NCBI RefSeq assembly: GCF_034427435.1
Contig: NZ_JAXQNP010000001.1
Location: 186,001-250,000 of the forward strand
Reading direction: 5' to 3'
Length of the DNA: 64,000 nt
Origin: Nitrospirillum sp034427435
GTDB lineage: Bacteria > Pseudomonadota > Alphaproteobacteria > Azospirillales > Azospirillaceae
Within the stretch, counting starts at the first letter, position 1, and each line of letters opens with the position of its first letter. The notes under the pieces were generated by a model. That model saw only the letters and a program-made list of their open reading frames with translations. It was not told the DNA's origin and did not search any database. A program made the position numbers and the translations under genes. This document shows positions 50,462-60,253 of this stretch, piece after piece.

Positions 50462-51376
50462 ATGTCCATCCGCCCCGGGTCCATCCGCTTCGGTGTCAGC
50501 CCCATCGCCTGGATCAACGACGACATGCCCGAACTGGGCGGGGCGACGCCGGTGGAAGCGGTGCTGGCCGATGCCCAAGCCATCGGGTTCAGCGGGATCG
50601 AGCTGGGGGGCAAGTTCCCCCGTGATCCCGGGGCGCTGAAGCCGTTGCTGACCCGCCATGGCCTGGATCTGGTGGGCGGTTGGTACAGCGGCGGCCTGCT
50701 GGCCCACGACGCCGATGCGGAGATCGCCGCCTTGCAGGGGCACTTGGCCCTGCTGAAGGCCATGGGCAGCACCGTCTTCGTCCATGCCGAGACCAGCAAC
50801 GCCATCCATGGTGACCGTGCCCGGCCGCTGGCGCAGACGCCCCGGCTGGATGAGGCCGGGTGGGCCGCCTTCGGCCGGCGGCTGACCGATGTCGCCGATT
50901 ACATCGCCGGACAGGGGCTGCGCTTCGCCTACCACCATCACCTGGGCACGGTGGTGGAGGGGCCGGGGGACCTGGCCCACTTCCTGGCCCACACGGGTTC
51001 ATCTGTGGGCCTGACGGTGGACACCGGCCACGCCGCCCTGGGCGGCATCGACGCGGTGGAGGTCATCCGCACCCATTCGGCCCGCGTGGCCCATGTCCAT
51101 TGCAAGGATGTGCGCCAGCCAGTGTTCCAGGCCCTGATGGATCGGGGCGGCAGCTTCCTGGACGGGGTGCTGGACGGCATGTTCACGGTGCCCGGCGACG
51201 GGCGCCTGGACTATGGCGCCGTCATGCGCGCCTTGGCCGATATCGGCTATGCCGGCTGGGTCATCATCGAGGCGGAGCAGGACCCGGCCAAGGCCGACCC
51301 GCGCCGCTATGGCGAGATGGGCTTGCGCCACTTGCGAGAGGCGGCGGCCGGTGCCGGCCTGGCGGTGGTGTCATGA
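50462..51376 (+). CDS. iolE: Inosose dehydratase
   Basis: 304 residues, AP-endonuclease-2-like TIM barrel. RFGVSPIAWINDDMPELGG (about 9-27) is the IolE hallmark; metal ligands are expected in YHHHLGTVVE, VDTGHAALGG and HCKDVRQPV. Dehydrates 2-keto-myo-inositol to the trihydroxycyclohexanedione used by IolD. AGGGAGAG precedes ATG 50462 by 8 bases. The stop overlaps the iolB ATG. Confidence 0.94.
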   Translation: MSIRPGSIRFGVSPIAWINDDMPELGGATPVEAVLADAQAIGFSGIELGGKFPRDPGALKPLLTRHGLDLVGGWYSGGLLAHDADAEIAALQGHLALLKAMGSTVFVHAETSNAIHGDRARPLAQTPRLDEAGWAAFGRRLTDVADYIAGQGLRFAYHHHLGTVVEGPGDLAHFLAHTGSSVGLTVDTGHAALGGIDAVEVIRTHSARVAHVHCKDVRQPVFQALMDRGGSFLDGVLDGMFTVPGDGRLDYGAVMRALADIGYAGWVIIEAEQDPAKADPRRYGEMGLRHLREAAAGAGLAVVS

Positions 51377-52182
51377 GCGCGTCCCCCCTGCTGGTGCGGC
51401 CCCAGGCGCCGGGCGCCGATGGCCGTGTGCTGGAGGTGACGCCGCGGAGCGCCGGCTGGACCCACGTTGGCTTTCGCCTGCATCGGCTGGGCCCCGGCCA
51501 AGCCCTGGATGGGGCGGAGCCGGGGCGCGAGGCCTGCCTGGTGGTGCTGTCGGGAACCGCCCGGGTGGCGGCGGCGGGGCTGGATCTGGGCGCCGTTGGC
51601 GGCCGCGCCAGCGTGTTTGAGGATAGGGCGCCGGGTGCCGTGTATGTGCCGGCGGGCCAGCCCTACCGCGTCGTGGCGACCAACGCCGTGGAGTTGGCCG
51701 TCTGCACCGCGCCGGGGCGGGCCGGTGCCGAGGCGCGCCTAATCCCACCGGATGACATGCCGCGCGAGGTGCGCGGCCAGGGCACCAACACCCGGCACGT
51801 GCGCAACATCCTGCCGGAGGGCAAACCGGCGGACAGCCTGCTGGTGGTGGAGGTCATCACCCCCGGCGGCCACTGGTCCAGCTATCCCCCGCACAAGCAC
51901 GACACGGCCGAGGCTGGGCATGAGACGGCGCTGGAGGAAACCTATTACCACCGCCTGAACCCGCCGCAGGGCTTCGCCTTCCAGCGCGTCTACACCGACG
52001 ACCGCAGCCTGGATGAAACCATCTGCGTGCAGGACGGCGACCTGGTCATGGTGCCGCGCGGTTACCACCCCGTGGGCGCCCCACACGGCTATGACCTGTA
52101 TTACCTCAACGTCATGGCGGGACCGGAGCGCCGGTGGATTTTCCGCAACGATCCGGCGCACGACTGGATCATGCGGCGGTAG
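51373..52182 (+). CDS. iolB: 5-Deoxy-glucuronate isomerase
   Basis: 269 residues from ATG 51373 (ATGA overlap with iolE). KduI/IolB cupin with the metal motif SYPPHKHDTAE (about 171-181), EETYYHRLNPPQGFAFQRVY and the C-terminal PRGYHPVGAPHGYDLYYLNV. Converts 5-deoxyglucuronate to 2-deoxy-5-keto-gluconate, the IolC substrate. Last gene of the operon. An iolA/mmsA for malonate semialdehyde is not in the window and must be elsewhere. Confidence 0.95.
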   Translation: MSASPLLVRPQAPGADGRVLEVTPRSAGWTHVGFRLHRLGPGQALDGAEPGREACLVVLSGTARVAAAGLDLGAVGGRASVFEDRAPGAVYVPAGQPYRVVATNAVELAVCTAPGRAGAEARLIPPDDMPREVRGQGTNTRHVRNILPEGKPADSLLVVEVITPGGHWSSYPPHKHDTAEAGHETALEETYYHRLNPPQGFAFQRVYTDDRSLDETICVQDGDLVMVPRGYHPVGAPHGYDLYYLNVMAGPERRWIFRNDPAHDWIMRR

Positions 52183-52650
52183 CCCATCACCCTGCCGTCC
52201 TATCGGGTGTCACTGACGGGCATGCCGGGCCGATCTCGGACTATATCGATCCGCAAGCGGGATTCGAGGTTCCGGGAGAGCCCGTCTTCGGACCTTGCCG
52301 GAACGCTATGGTGGTTGCTAGAGCGGGCGGTAACCTATCCCTCTGCGTTCAACAACCGGTGTCCGATGCGCCTACGTTCCATCCGCCCACGCCGGGGCGG
52401 CCATTTCTGGAAAGTCAGCGATTCCAGGGCCTTCGCCAATGCTCTCGTACCATCGCCGACCTCCAATTCCAAAAGGACGCGGGACTGAAATAGAATTTTC
52501 AAATCAAAAATAGTTAAAATAGAAAAAATGAATTGACTTGAGCCCCCGCCGGGCGTTCCTTGGTGGCTAGAACGGTGCGCTGAATCCGTGTTCCCCGGGG
52601 CGGGTGCCCAGGGAGCCAGCCGCCGCTCCACAAAAATCGGGGAGCAAGAC
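52183..52650. other. Intergenic stretch before the TonB receptor
   Basis: 468 bases without a supported gene. The first 300 have mixed composition with short overlapping reading frames on both strands, none with a good ribosome site or recognisable protein. At 52485-52532 the DNA becomes very AT-rich with repeated AAATAG, followed by TTGACT (52533-52538), a plausible -35 for the receptor gene; I could not place a matching -10. GGGGAG precedes the receptor ATG 52651. No clear terminator for the iol operon was seen. Confidence 0.4.
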
Positions 52651-55605
52651 ATGGGCCTGGGCAAATTCAGGGCTGGCCTTCTGGCGGGATCGACGCTGAT
52701 GGCGTTCTCGCTGCCGGCCATGGCGGGTAGCATCACGGGCACGATCGTGGACCCGGCCACGGGCAAGCCCCTGCCGGCCACGGCCATCACCATTCCCGGC
52801 ACCTCCTACACGACCGCCTCGGGTGAGGATGGGACCTTCACCTTGGCCAACGTGCCGGAAGGGACCTACATGGTGACGGCCGCGCGCGCCGGCCTGCACA
52901 CCAGTTCGACCCGCGTGACCGTGCCCAAGGACGGGTCTGTCACGGTCAGTTTCGAGGCGTACACCGCCGCACTTGAGGAAATCGTGGTGGCGGCCAACCG
53001 CTACCAGGCCTCCAGCCTGCAGATGAACGCCAGCAACACGGTCGACGTCATGTCGGCGGCGGACCTGGAACACACGGCGGTGCACAACGTGGCGGAGGCC
53101 TTGGGCCTGCTGCCGGGTGTCAACGTCATGAACACGGGGCAGTCCTTCGTGGGCGGCATCGACGGCGCGTCGCGCGGCGAGGGCATGTTCACCTCCATCC
53201 GCGGCCTGAACGGCGAGTACAACGTCAACCTGATCAACGGCGTCAACGTGGCCCAGGGCATGCCCTACAGCCGCGAGGTGCAGTTGAGCCTGCTGCCCCC
53301 CTCGGGCCTGAGCACCATCGTCGTCAACAAGACCTCCAAGGCCGACATGGATGGCGACGCCATCGGCGGCACGGTGGATTTCCGCACGCCCACGGCCTTC
53401 GACTACAACCAGCCGCTGATGTTCAGCTTCACCGCCAGCGGTCGGCTGGAGACGCGGGCGCAGGACTACAACAAGAGCAGCCTGGGCTACGGCCTGGCGG
53501 GCGAGGCGGCGGGTAAGTTCGGCCGCGACAACCAGTTCGGCGTCTATGTCAGCGCCTATTACGACATCCGCCATTACGCCAACAGCGAAATGGGCGCGGT
53601 GATGGAGTCCACCTGCTGCGACAACGCCTGGGCCTTCGCCGTGGCCAACGCCGACGGCAGCAATCCCAGCAACCTGGACCCGTCCAAGAACCTGGAGACC
53701 ACGGGCTTCAACGCCGGCGTCTCCTCCGGCTATACGGAGCGCTATGGCGGCAACGTCTCGCTGGACTGGCGGCCGGACGACACCACCAGCGCCTTCTTCC
53801 GCCTGGGTTACGCCGTGGCGCAGACGGAACAGAACAGCACGCTGAGCCAGCTGGTCGGCATGAACGTGACCTATGACCAGATCGGCAGCACCAGCCTGTA
53901 CCGGCCCAACATCCAATACCTGTCCACCCGCCTGTGGTACGAGACCAACCCGGAATATTCCGACCTGGCGACGGCGCAGTTGGGTGGGGAGAAGAAGTGG
54001 GGCAACTGGACCATCAGCCCCAGCGCGTTCATCAGCTGGGGCGACAATGACCGCCCTAACCACATCGAAATCTCCACACGCTCCACCCAGAACAACGGCA
54101 ACGGCTTCGCCTACGGCAACAGCACCCTGGCGACGTATGTGAACGATCTGCCCTATCCGCTGGTGGGGTCGGACATCATCGCGCAGTTGGGCAACGTGGC
54201 CAGCCTGCCGGCGCGCGACCGGGGCGAACTGACGGAGCAGTACAGCGGCCAGGTGCGCGGCGGCGGCAAGATGGACGTCCGGTACGACGTGAACGCCGGC
54301 CCGCTGGACTTCATCAAGTTCGGTGTGAAGTACCAGGACAGCGAACGCCAGGTGACCAACCGCGACTGGTACAACGGCAACTTCACCGACGGCCGCACCT
54401 TCGGCTCGCTGGGCATCATCAGCGGCAATTATTCATCGGTCTATCCGGGCCTCTACAACTGGTCCGTGCCGGTGATCGACCAGGCCGCCCTGTTCCGCCT
54501 GTACAACACCTATTCCAGCCCTGGCAACCTGGACAGCTGCAGCAGCCTGTACGTCAACAACTGGAACTGCAACACCCAGAAGGGGACGGAGGCGGTGTCC
54601 GCCGCCTATGTCCTGGCCAACCTGAAGTTCAATGACCTGGAGGTCATCCCCGGCTTCCGGTTCGAGCACACGGCCATCCACAACACCTTCTGGGTCACGC
54701 CGCATGACTCCGACGGCAACGAGCTGGCGGGGCACTGGGGCTACAACTCCACCCACTATAACGAGCCGCTGCCCAGCATCTTCGCCAACTACCGGCCCAA
54801 CGACAACTCCGTCTACCGCGCGGCCATCTGGACCAGTTACACCCGCCCGCCCTTCGTGCAGTTGGGCGGCGGCTCACAGACCAGCATTTCCAACGGCGTC
54901 ACCACCATCACCGAAGGCAACCCCAACCTGAAGGCCATCACCGCCGTCAACTATGACGTCTCCGGCCAGTGGGACACGGGCCACGGCGGCAACCTGATGG
55001 TGGCCGGCTATGCCAAACAGCTGTCGAACTACATCTACGATAACGGCAGCACCTATACGAACTCGGCAGTCACCAACAGCAGCTCTGTGATCTTCCACCA
55101 CCCCACCAACGGCGGGGATGGTCAGGTCTATGGCATCGAACTGTCCGCCCGGCAGAAGTTCCAGGACATGCCGGCGCCCTTCGATGGCTTCGGCCTCGGC
55201 GCCAACCTCACGCGGCAGTGGACCTCGGTCAACACCAAGGCGGCGGGGCTGGATCCGAACGAGCGCATCCAGAACGCCCCGGAATGGATGGCCAACATCG
55301 AGGCCTTCTATGAGAAGGACGGCTTCACCCTGGACCTGATCTATCACTACACCGGTGCCTATGTGGCCCAGTACGATTACCTGGGCCTGGGCAGCAGCTG
55401 GGATGACCTGTGGGTCCGGTCGTCCCAGCGGGTGGATCTGCATGCCGGCTACGACTTCGGCTATGGCGTCCGGGCCGACCTCTCGGTGGCCAACCTGTTC
55501 GACGACGTGTCCTACTGGTCGCACATCGGCAAGTCCAGCCTGGCCATCTCCGACGTGGTGGAGACGGGCCGGACCATCCTGGTCAGCATGAAGTACAGCT
55601 ACTGA
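52651..55605 (+). CDS. TonB-dependent receptor with N-terminal carboxypeptidase-regulatory-like domain
   Basis: 984 residues from ATG 52651 (GGGGAG upstream; an extension to 52588 lacks signal features). Signal peptide MGLGKFRAGLLAGSTLMAFS, then a beta-sandwich domain (GSITGTIVDPATGKPLPATA, about 26-105) as in SusC-like and related glycan receptors, TonB-box-like LEEIVVAANRY (about 107), plug (AEALGLLPGVNVMN, FTSIRGLNGEYNVNLINGV, IGGTVDFRTP) and a barrel ending MKYSY. It heads a glycan-degradation gene group (GH92, GH29), so import of oligosaccharides is likely. Ended by a strong intrinsic terminator. Confidence 0.92.
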   Translation: MGLGKFRAGLLAGSTLMAFSLPAMAGSITGTIVDPATGKPLPATAITIPGTSYTTASGEDGTFTLANVPEGTYMVTAARAGLHTSSTRVTVPKDGSVTVSFEAYTAALEEIVVAANRYQASSLQMNASNTVDVMSAADLEHTAVHNVAEALGLLPGVNVMNTGQSFVGGIDGASRGEGMFTSIRGLNGEYNVNLINGVNVAQGMPYSREVQLSLLPPSGLSTIVVNKTSKADMDGDAIGGTVDFRTPTAFDYNQPLMFSFTASGRLETRAQDYNKSSLGYGLAGEAAGKFGRDNQFGVYVSAYYDIRHYANSEMGAVMESTCCDNAWAFAVANADGSNPSNLDPSKNLETTGFNAGVSSGYTERYGGNVSLDWRPDDTTSAFFRLGYAVAQTEQNSTLSQLVGMNVTYDQIGSTSLYRPNIQYLSTRLWYETNPEYSDLATAQLGGEKKWGNWTISPSAFISWGDNDRPNHIEISTRSTQNNGNGFAYGNSTLATYVNDLPYPLVGSDIIAQLGNVASLPARDRGELTEQYSGQVRGGGKMDVRYDVNAGPLDFIKFGVKYQDSERQVTNRDWYNGNFTDGRTFGSLGIISGNYSSVYPGLYNWSVPVIDQAALFRLYNTYSSPGNLDSCSSLYVNNWNCNTQKGTEAVSAAYVLANLKFNDLEVIPGFRFEHTAIHNTFWVTPHDSDGNELAGHWGYNSTHYNEPLPSIFANYRPNDNSVYRAAIWTSYTRPPFVQLGGGSQTSISNGVTTITEGNPNLKAITAVNYDVSGQWDTGHGGNLMVAGYAKQLSNYIYDNGSTYTNSAVTNSSSVIFHHPTNGGDGQVYGIELSARQKFQDMPAPFDGFGLGANLTRQWTSVNTKAAGLDPNERIQNAPEWMANIEAFYEKDGFTLDLIYHYTGAYVAQYDYLGLGSSWDDLWVRSSQRVDLHAGYDFGYGVRADLSVANLFDDVSYWSHIGKSSLAISDVVETGRTILVSMKYSY

Positions 55606-55619
55606 TCCGGCTTGAAACG

Positions 55620-55652
55620 AAAGGTCCCGGTGGTGATCACCGGGACCTTTTT
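55620..55652 (+). terminator. Rho-independent terminator after the TonB receptor
   Basis: A perfect 13-base stem, AAAGGTCCCGGTG (55620-55632) with CACCGGGACCTTT (55638-55650), loop GTGAT, continuing into a T run (five T in total). It lies 15 bases after the receptor stop and 35 bases before the GH92 gene, so the receptor is a separate transcript or the hydrolase genes have their own promoter or depend on read-through. Confidence 0.9.
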
Positions 55653-55686
55653 CTATTCTGCGCGGGTGATAACGGAGGCCTTTCCC

Positions 55687-58023
55687 ATGATGACACGGCG
55701 TGACCTGCTGGGCGGCGTCGCCGCGGCGGCCCTGGTGCCGCTGGCGGCCGGTGTGTCGGGCGCCGTCGCCGCCGCCAAGGCGGCCGGGGGCTTTTGCCGG
55801 CATGTCGACCCCTTCATCGGCACCGGTGGCCATGGCCACACCTTCCCCGGCGCCACCGTCCCCTTCGGCATGGTGCAACTGAGCCCCGACACCAACACCG
55901 CCGGCTGGGACGCCTGCTCCGGTTATCACATCCAGGACAGCACCATCCTGGGCTTCTCCCACACCCACCTCAGCGGCACGGGCGTGGGCGACATGATGGA
56001 CGTGCTGGTGGTGCCCCGGGTGGGGCCGGTGCGCCTGGACCCGGGCACGCCCGACACGCCGGGTGAGGGCTATCGCGCGCCCTTCGACCATGCCGATGAA
56101 CAGGCCTCGCCCGGCTATTACCGGGTGCGTCTGAAGGACAGCGGCATCGAGGCGGAGCTGACCGCCACGGCGCGGGCGGGCCTGCACCGCTATCGTTTTC
56201 CCCAGGGTAAGGCGGGCGCGCATCTGCTCATCGACCTGGCGCATGGTTTCCAGGACCCCGCCGGATCGGTCACCCGCATCACCGGCGCCACGCTGCGCCT
56301 GGTGGGCAACGACACGCTGGTCGGTGGCCGCCAGGTCCACCAGTGGGGGCAGGGGCGCGTCATCCACTTCGCCATGAAGCTGTCCCGGCCCTTCGCAGGG
56401 GCGCGGCTCTACACCAACGATCACGCCCTGCCCGAGGGCGCCCAGGAGGTGCAGGGCGCCGCGCTGAAATGCGTGCTGGACCTGCCCGACGCCGCGTCCG
56501 CGCCGCTGCTGGTCAAGGTGGGGCTGTCGGCCGTCGACGTGGACGGCGCCCTGCGCAACCTTGACGCTGAAATCCCCGGCTGGGATTTCGACGGCGTGCG
56601 CGCGGCGGCCGTCGCGGCGTGGGAGGCAGAGCTGGGCCGCCTGGCAATCACCAAGGGCGGCGACGCCGCCGACCTCAAGATCTTCTACACCGCCCTCTAC
56701 CACGCCCTGCTGGCGCCCACCCTGTTCAGTGATGTGGACGGCCGCTACCGCGCCATGGACAGCACCGTGCGCCAGTTGCCGGCCGGGGCCAATAACTACT
56801 CCACCTATTCGCTGTGGGACACCTACCGCGCCCTGCATCCGCTGTTCACCCTGGCGCAGCCGCCCCGGCGGGTGGGCGACATCGTCGGCGGCCTGGTGCG
56901 CATGGCGGAGGAAAGCCCCGCCGGGCCGCCCGTCTGGCCGTTGCAGGGCACCGAGACGGGCTGCATGATCGGGTGGCATTCCGCCGTGGTGCTGGCCGAG
57001 GCGGCGGCAAAGGATATTCCCGGTGTCGATTACGCCCGCGCCTGGCCGGTCTTCCGCAAACAGGCGTTCCAGGGCCAGACCAGCGGCCTGCCGGAATACC
57101 GGCGCCTGGGCTACATCCCCAGCGACACGGTGGAGGAGGCGGTCAGCAAGACCCTGGAATACGCCTACGACGACTGGGCCATCGCCCGGCTGGCCGAGGC
57201 GGCGGGCGCGCCGGACGACGCCCGGATCTTGCGCCAGCGTTCCCTGAACTATCGCGCCCTGTTCGACCGCGACGTCACCTTCATGCGCCCGCGTTTCACC
57301 GACGGCAGCTGGGCGCAGCCCTTCGACCCGCGCGGCATGGGCCATAGCCGCAAGTGGCGCGATTTCACGGAGAGCAATGCCTGGCAGGCCACCTTCCTGA
57401 ACCAGCATGACATCTATGGCTACATGGCGATGTTCGGTGGACCGGCGGCGTTCGAGGCCAAGCTGGATGAGCTGTTCACCACCAGTTCCGACCTGCCGGA
57501 CGACGCGCCGCCCGACATCGCCGGTCTGGTGGGCCAGTACGCCCATGGCAACGAGCCCAGCCACCACATCGCCTACCTCTACGCCTACACCGGCGCGCAC
57601 CATAAGACCCAGGCGCGGGTGCGCAGCCTGCTGAAGACCATGTACAGGGCGGATCCAGATGGGCTGGCCGGCAACGAGGATTGCGGCCAGATGAGCGCGT
57701 GGTACCTCATGAGCGCGCTGGGCCTGTACGCCGTGGACCCCGTCACGCCGATCTATGTCTTCGGCTCCCCCTTGTTCGACCAGGTGGAGGTGACGGTGGG
57801 GGAGGGGCGGACCTTGACCATCGAGGCCGCCGGCAACGGGCCCGACAGCCCCTATATCCAGTCCGTGACCTGGCAGGGGAAACCCTATGCCCGCAGCTGG
57901 ATCCGGCATGCGGACCTGATGCAGGGCGGACGCCTGGTGTTCACCCTGGGGCCTAAGCCCAACCCCGCTTTCGGCGCCGGCAAGGACAACCAGCCGCCCT
58001 CCTTCACGGGCTCAAGCGCCTGA
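55687..58023 (+). CDS. Tat-exported GH92 alpha-mannosidase
   Basis: 778 residues from ATG 55687 (GGAGG 8 bases upstream); the frame opens further upstream, across the terminator hairpin, which argues against an earlier start. Tat-like signal TRRDLLGGVAAAALVPLAAG. GH92 marks: FIGTGGHGHTFPGATVPFGM (about 40-59), GFSHTHLSGTG, YSLWDTYRALHPLFTL (about 374-389), GTETGCMIGWHS, and GNEDCGQMSAWYLMSALGLY (about 661-680). GH92 enzymes are calcium-dependent inverting exo-mannosidases acting on alpha-mannose of N-glycans or mannans. The paired GH29 gene suggests use of a glycan with mannose and fucose. Confidence 0.92.
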   Translation: MMTRRDLLGGVAAAALVPLAAGVSGAVAAAKAAGGFCRHVDPFIGTGGHGHTFPGATVPFGMVQLSPDTNTAGWDACSGYHIQDSTILGFSHTHLSGTGVGDMMDVLVVPRVGPVRLDPGTPDTPGEGYRAPFDHADEQASPGYYRVRLKDSGIEAELTATARAGLHRYRFPQGKAGAHLLIDLAHGFQDPAGSVTRITGATLRLVGNDTLVGGRQVHQWGQGRVIHFAMKLSRPFAGARLYTNDHALPEGAQEVQGAALKCVLDLPDAASAPLLVKVGLSAVDVDGALRNLDAEIPGWDFDGVRAAAVAAWEAELGRLAITKGGDAADLKIFYTALYHALLAPTLFSDVDGRYRAMDSTVRQLPAGANNYSTYSLWDTYRALHPLFTLAQPPRRVGDIVGGLVRMAEESPAGPPVWPLQGTETGCMIGWHSAVVLAEAAAKDIPGVDYARAWPVFRKQAFQGQTSGLPEYRRLGYIPSDTVEEAVSKTLEYAYDDWAIARLAEAAGAPDDARILRQRSLNYRALFDRDVTFMRPRFTDGSWAQPFDPRGMGHSRKWRDFTESNAWQATFLNQHDIYGYMAMFGGPAAFEAKLDELFTTSSDLPDDAPPDIAGLVGQYAHGNEPSHHIAYLYAYTGAHHKTQARVRSLLKTMYRADPDGLAGNEDCGQMSAWYLMSALGLYAVDPVTPIYVFGSPLFDQVEVTVGEGRTLTIEAAGNGPDSPYIQSVTWQGKPYARSWIRHADLMQGGRLVFTLGPKPNPAFGAGKDNQPPSFTGSSA

Positions 58024-58065
58024 GACGCTTTTGCCGTTCCGTCAGCCCTCTGGACATGGCATGAT

Positions 58066-58092
58066 TTATTTAATTCATTTTCATTAAAATAA
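58066..58092. promoter_or_regulatory. AT-rich inverted repeat before the fucosidase gene
   Basis: TTATTTAAT (58066-58074) and ATTAAAATAA (58083-58092) form an imperfect inverted repeat (one-base bulge) around TCATTTTC in an otherwise GC-rich 88-base gap. The shape is like the TTATTT/AAATAA sites bound by ROK repressors of the NagC type. It lies 20 bases before the GH29 start. A third ROK repressor gene at the window edge would be a candidate binder. Confidence 0.4.
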
Positions 58093-58111
58093 GCCTGTCC
58101 AGGGGGCGTCC

Positions 58112-60250
58112 ATGTCACGCAGTTTCTTGCCGTCACGCCGTGCCCTTCTGGCCAGCGGGGCGGCCACCGGCGTCCTGTCGCTGGCGGCGCCGGGCGCTTT
58201 GGCCGCGCAGCCGGTACCGGCGCCCCGGCCGTGGGGGACGGTGCCCACGGCGCGGCAACTGGCGTGGCATGAAATGGCGGCCTACGCCTTCGTCCATTTC
58301 AGCATCAACACCTTCACCGACCGGGAATGGGGCTATGGTGATGAGTCGCCGTCCCTGTTCAACCCCACCGACTTCAGCGCGGACCAGATCGTCGGTTCCG
58401 CCAAGGCCGCCGGCCTGACCGGACTGATCCTGACCGCCAAGCATCATGACGGCTTTTGCCTGTGGCCCAGCCGGTATACCGAGCACTGCATCCGCAACAG
58501 CCCCTATAAGGACGGGCGGGGCGACATCGTCGGTGAAATGGCGGCGGCCTGCCAGCGGGCGGGGCTGCGCTTCGGGCTCTACCTGTCGCCGTGGGACCGC
58601 AATCACGCGGAATACGGCCGGCCGGCCTACATCACCTATTACCGCAACCAGTTGCGTGAGTTGCTGACCAGCTACGGCCCCCTGTTCGAGATGTGGTTCG
58701 ACGGCGCCAACGGCGGCGATGGCTATTACGGCGGCGCGCGGGAGAAGCGCTCCATCGACGCCGAAAGCTATTACGACTGGACCAACACCTGGGCCCTGGT
58801 GCGGCAGTACCAGCCCGATGCCGTCGTCTGGGGTAATTGGGGCCGGGATTCCCATGGCCCCTGGGGGGCCGACGCCCGCTGGGTGGGAAATGAGGAAGGC
58901 TACGCCGGCGATCCCTGCTGGGCGACCGTGGGCGATGCCCCCTACACCCAGGAGATAGGGGAGCATGGCGTGCGGGGCGGGGCGCACTGGCGCCCGGCCG
59001 AGGTCGACGTGTCCTTGCGCCCCGGCTGGTTCTGGCACGCGCGGGAGGATGCCGACGTGAAGTCGGTGGGGCGGCTCGTGCGCTTGTATTTCGAATCCGT
59101 GGGCCGGGGCGCCAACCTCATCCTGAACCTGCCGCCCGACCGGCGCGGCCGCATCCCCGACCATGACGCCGCGATGCTGAAGGGCTGGGGCGATACCCTG
59201 CGCGCCACCTTCGGCACGGATCTGGCCAAGGGGGCCGTGCCGAAGGCCAGCGCCACGCGCGGCCCCGGCTTCGGTCCGGACACCGTCCTGGATGGGCGGC
59301 CAGATACCTACTGGTGCCCACCCGACGCCACCACGGCCGCCGACTTGGTGCTGGAGTGGGCCACACCCCGCGCCTTCGACGTCATCCGCCTGCGCGAATA
59401 CCTGCCGCTGGGTCAGCGGATCGGCACCTTCACCCTGGAGATCTGGGAGGGTAACCGGGCGGCCTGGGTCGAGGTCGCGCGCCACACCGCCATCGGCAGT
59501 CAGCGCCTGGTGCGCCTGGCGGCACCGGTGACCACGACGCGCCTGCGCCTGCGCATCCTGGACGCCGACGCCTGCCCGGCCATCCGCGAGGTCGGGCTGT
59601 TCCGCCTGCCCGACCTGGTGGAGGAACCCGCCATCCACCGGGACCGTCGCGGCATGGTCACGCTGTCCAGCGACCTGCCGGGCGCCGCCCTGCATTACAC
59701 CACCGATGGCACCAGTCCGACCCTACGCTCCCCCCTGTACCAGGAGCCGTTTCCCTTGCCGGACGGCGGCATCGTCCAGGCCCTTTGCCAGTTGCCACGG
59801 ACGGGGGCCAGCAGCGCCGTGGCCAGCCGGACCTTCGACGTGTCCAAGGCCGACTGGCGGATCGTGTCGGCCACAGCGCCCGGCGCCGATGCGATCATTG
59901 ATGACGACTCTGGCAGCCTTTGGGTCACCAGCGGTGCCGCCTTGCCCCACGCCGTCGTCGTGGATTTGGGCGCGCGGCGCTCGTTGAAGGGCGTCACGCT
60001 GTTGCCGGCCGGCCAGCGGCCGCCGGGCGTGGGGGCGCCCGCCGGCTATCGCATCCAGGTCAGCGAGGATGGCAAGGCCTGGGGGCCTGCGGCGGTGGGC
60101 GAGTTCGCCAACATCGCGGCCAATGCCAGTGAGCAACGGGTGATGTTCCCGGAGGTGCGGCCGGGCCGTTTCGTCCGGCTGGAAATCACCCGCGCCGCCG
60201 GCGGCGAAGGCCAGGTGGCCTTCGCGGAGCTGGGCGTGGTGACGCGCTGA
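58112..60250 (+). CDS. Tat-exported GH29 alpha-L-fucosidase, multidomain
   Basis: 712 residues. Twin-Arg signal PSRRALLASGAATGVLSLA. Catalytic barrel (about 45-370) with YAFVHFSINTFTDREWG, LTAKHHDGFCLWPS, YLSPWDRNHAEYG, and nucleophile Asp in EMWFDGANG (about 196). Behind it is a discoidin/F5-8-type binding domain (about 375-500), a chitobiase-C-like module (SSDLPGAALHYTTDGTSPTL, about 510-590) and a second F5-8-like domain (about 590-712). Removes alpha-L-fucose in the periplasm or at the surface. Extra binding modules suggest a polymeric or cell-surface substrate. Confidence 0.92.
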   Translation: MSRSFLPSRRALLASGAATGVLSLAAPGALAAQPVPAPRPWGTVPTARQLAWHEMAAYAFVHFSINTFTDREWGYGDESPSLFNPTDFSADQIVGSAKAAGLTGLILTAKHHDGFCLWPSRYTEHCIRNSPYKDGRGDIVGEMAAACQRAGLRFGLYLSPWDRNHAEYGRPAYITYYRNQLRELLTSYGPLFEMWFDGANGGDGYYGGAREKRSIDAESYYDWTNTWALVRQYQPDAVVWGNWGRDSHGPWGADARWVGNEEGYAGDPCWATVGDAPYTQEIGEHGVRGGAHWRPAEVDVSLRPGWFWHAREDADVKSVGRLVRLYFESVGRGANLILNLPPDRRGRIPDHDAAMLKGWGDTLRATFGTDLAKGAVPKASATRGPGFGPDTVLDGRPDTYWCPPDATTAADLVLEWATPRAFDVIRLREYLPLGQRIGTFTLEIWEGNRAAWVEVARHTAIGSQRLVRLAAPVTTTRLRLRILDADACPAIREVGLFRLPDLVEEPAIHRDRRGMVTLSSDLPGAALHYTTDGTSPTLRSPLYQEPFPLPDGGIVQALCQLPRTGASSAVASRTFDVSKADWRIVSATAPGADAIIDDDSGSLWVTSGAALPHAVVVDLGARRSLKGVTLLPAGQRPPGVGAPAGYRIQVSEDGKAWGPAAVGEFANIAANASEQRVMFPEVRPGRFVRLEITRAAGGEGQVAFAELGVVTR

Positions 60251-60253
60251 ACG

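Noticed and set aside
52183..52650. Small reading frames before the TonB receptor (e.g. plus strand 52207-52488, minus strand 52335-52802)
   Set aside because: Short, with no motif and no ribosome site, and the minus-strand frame runs through the receptor promoter and signal peptide. A decayed gene cannot be excluded.
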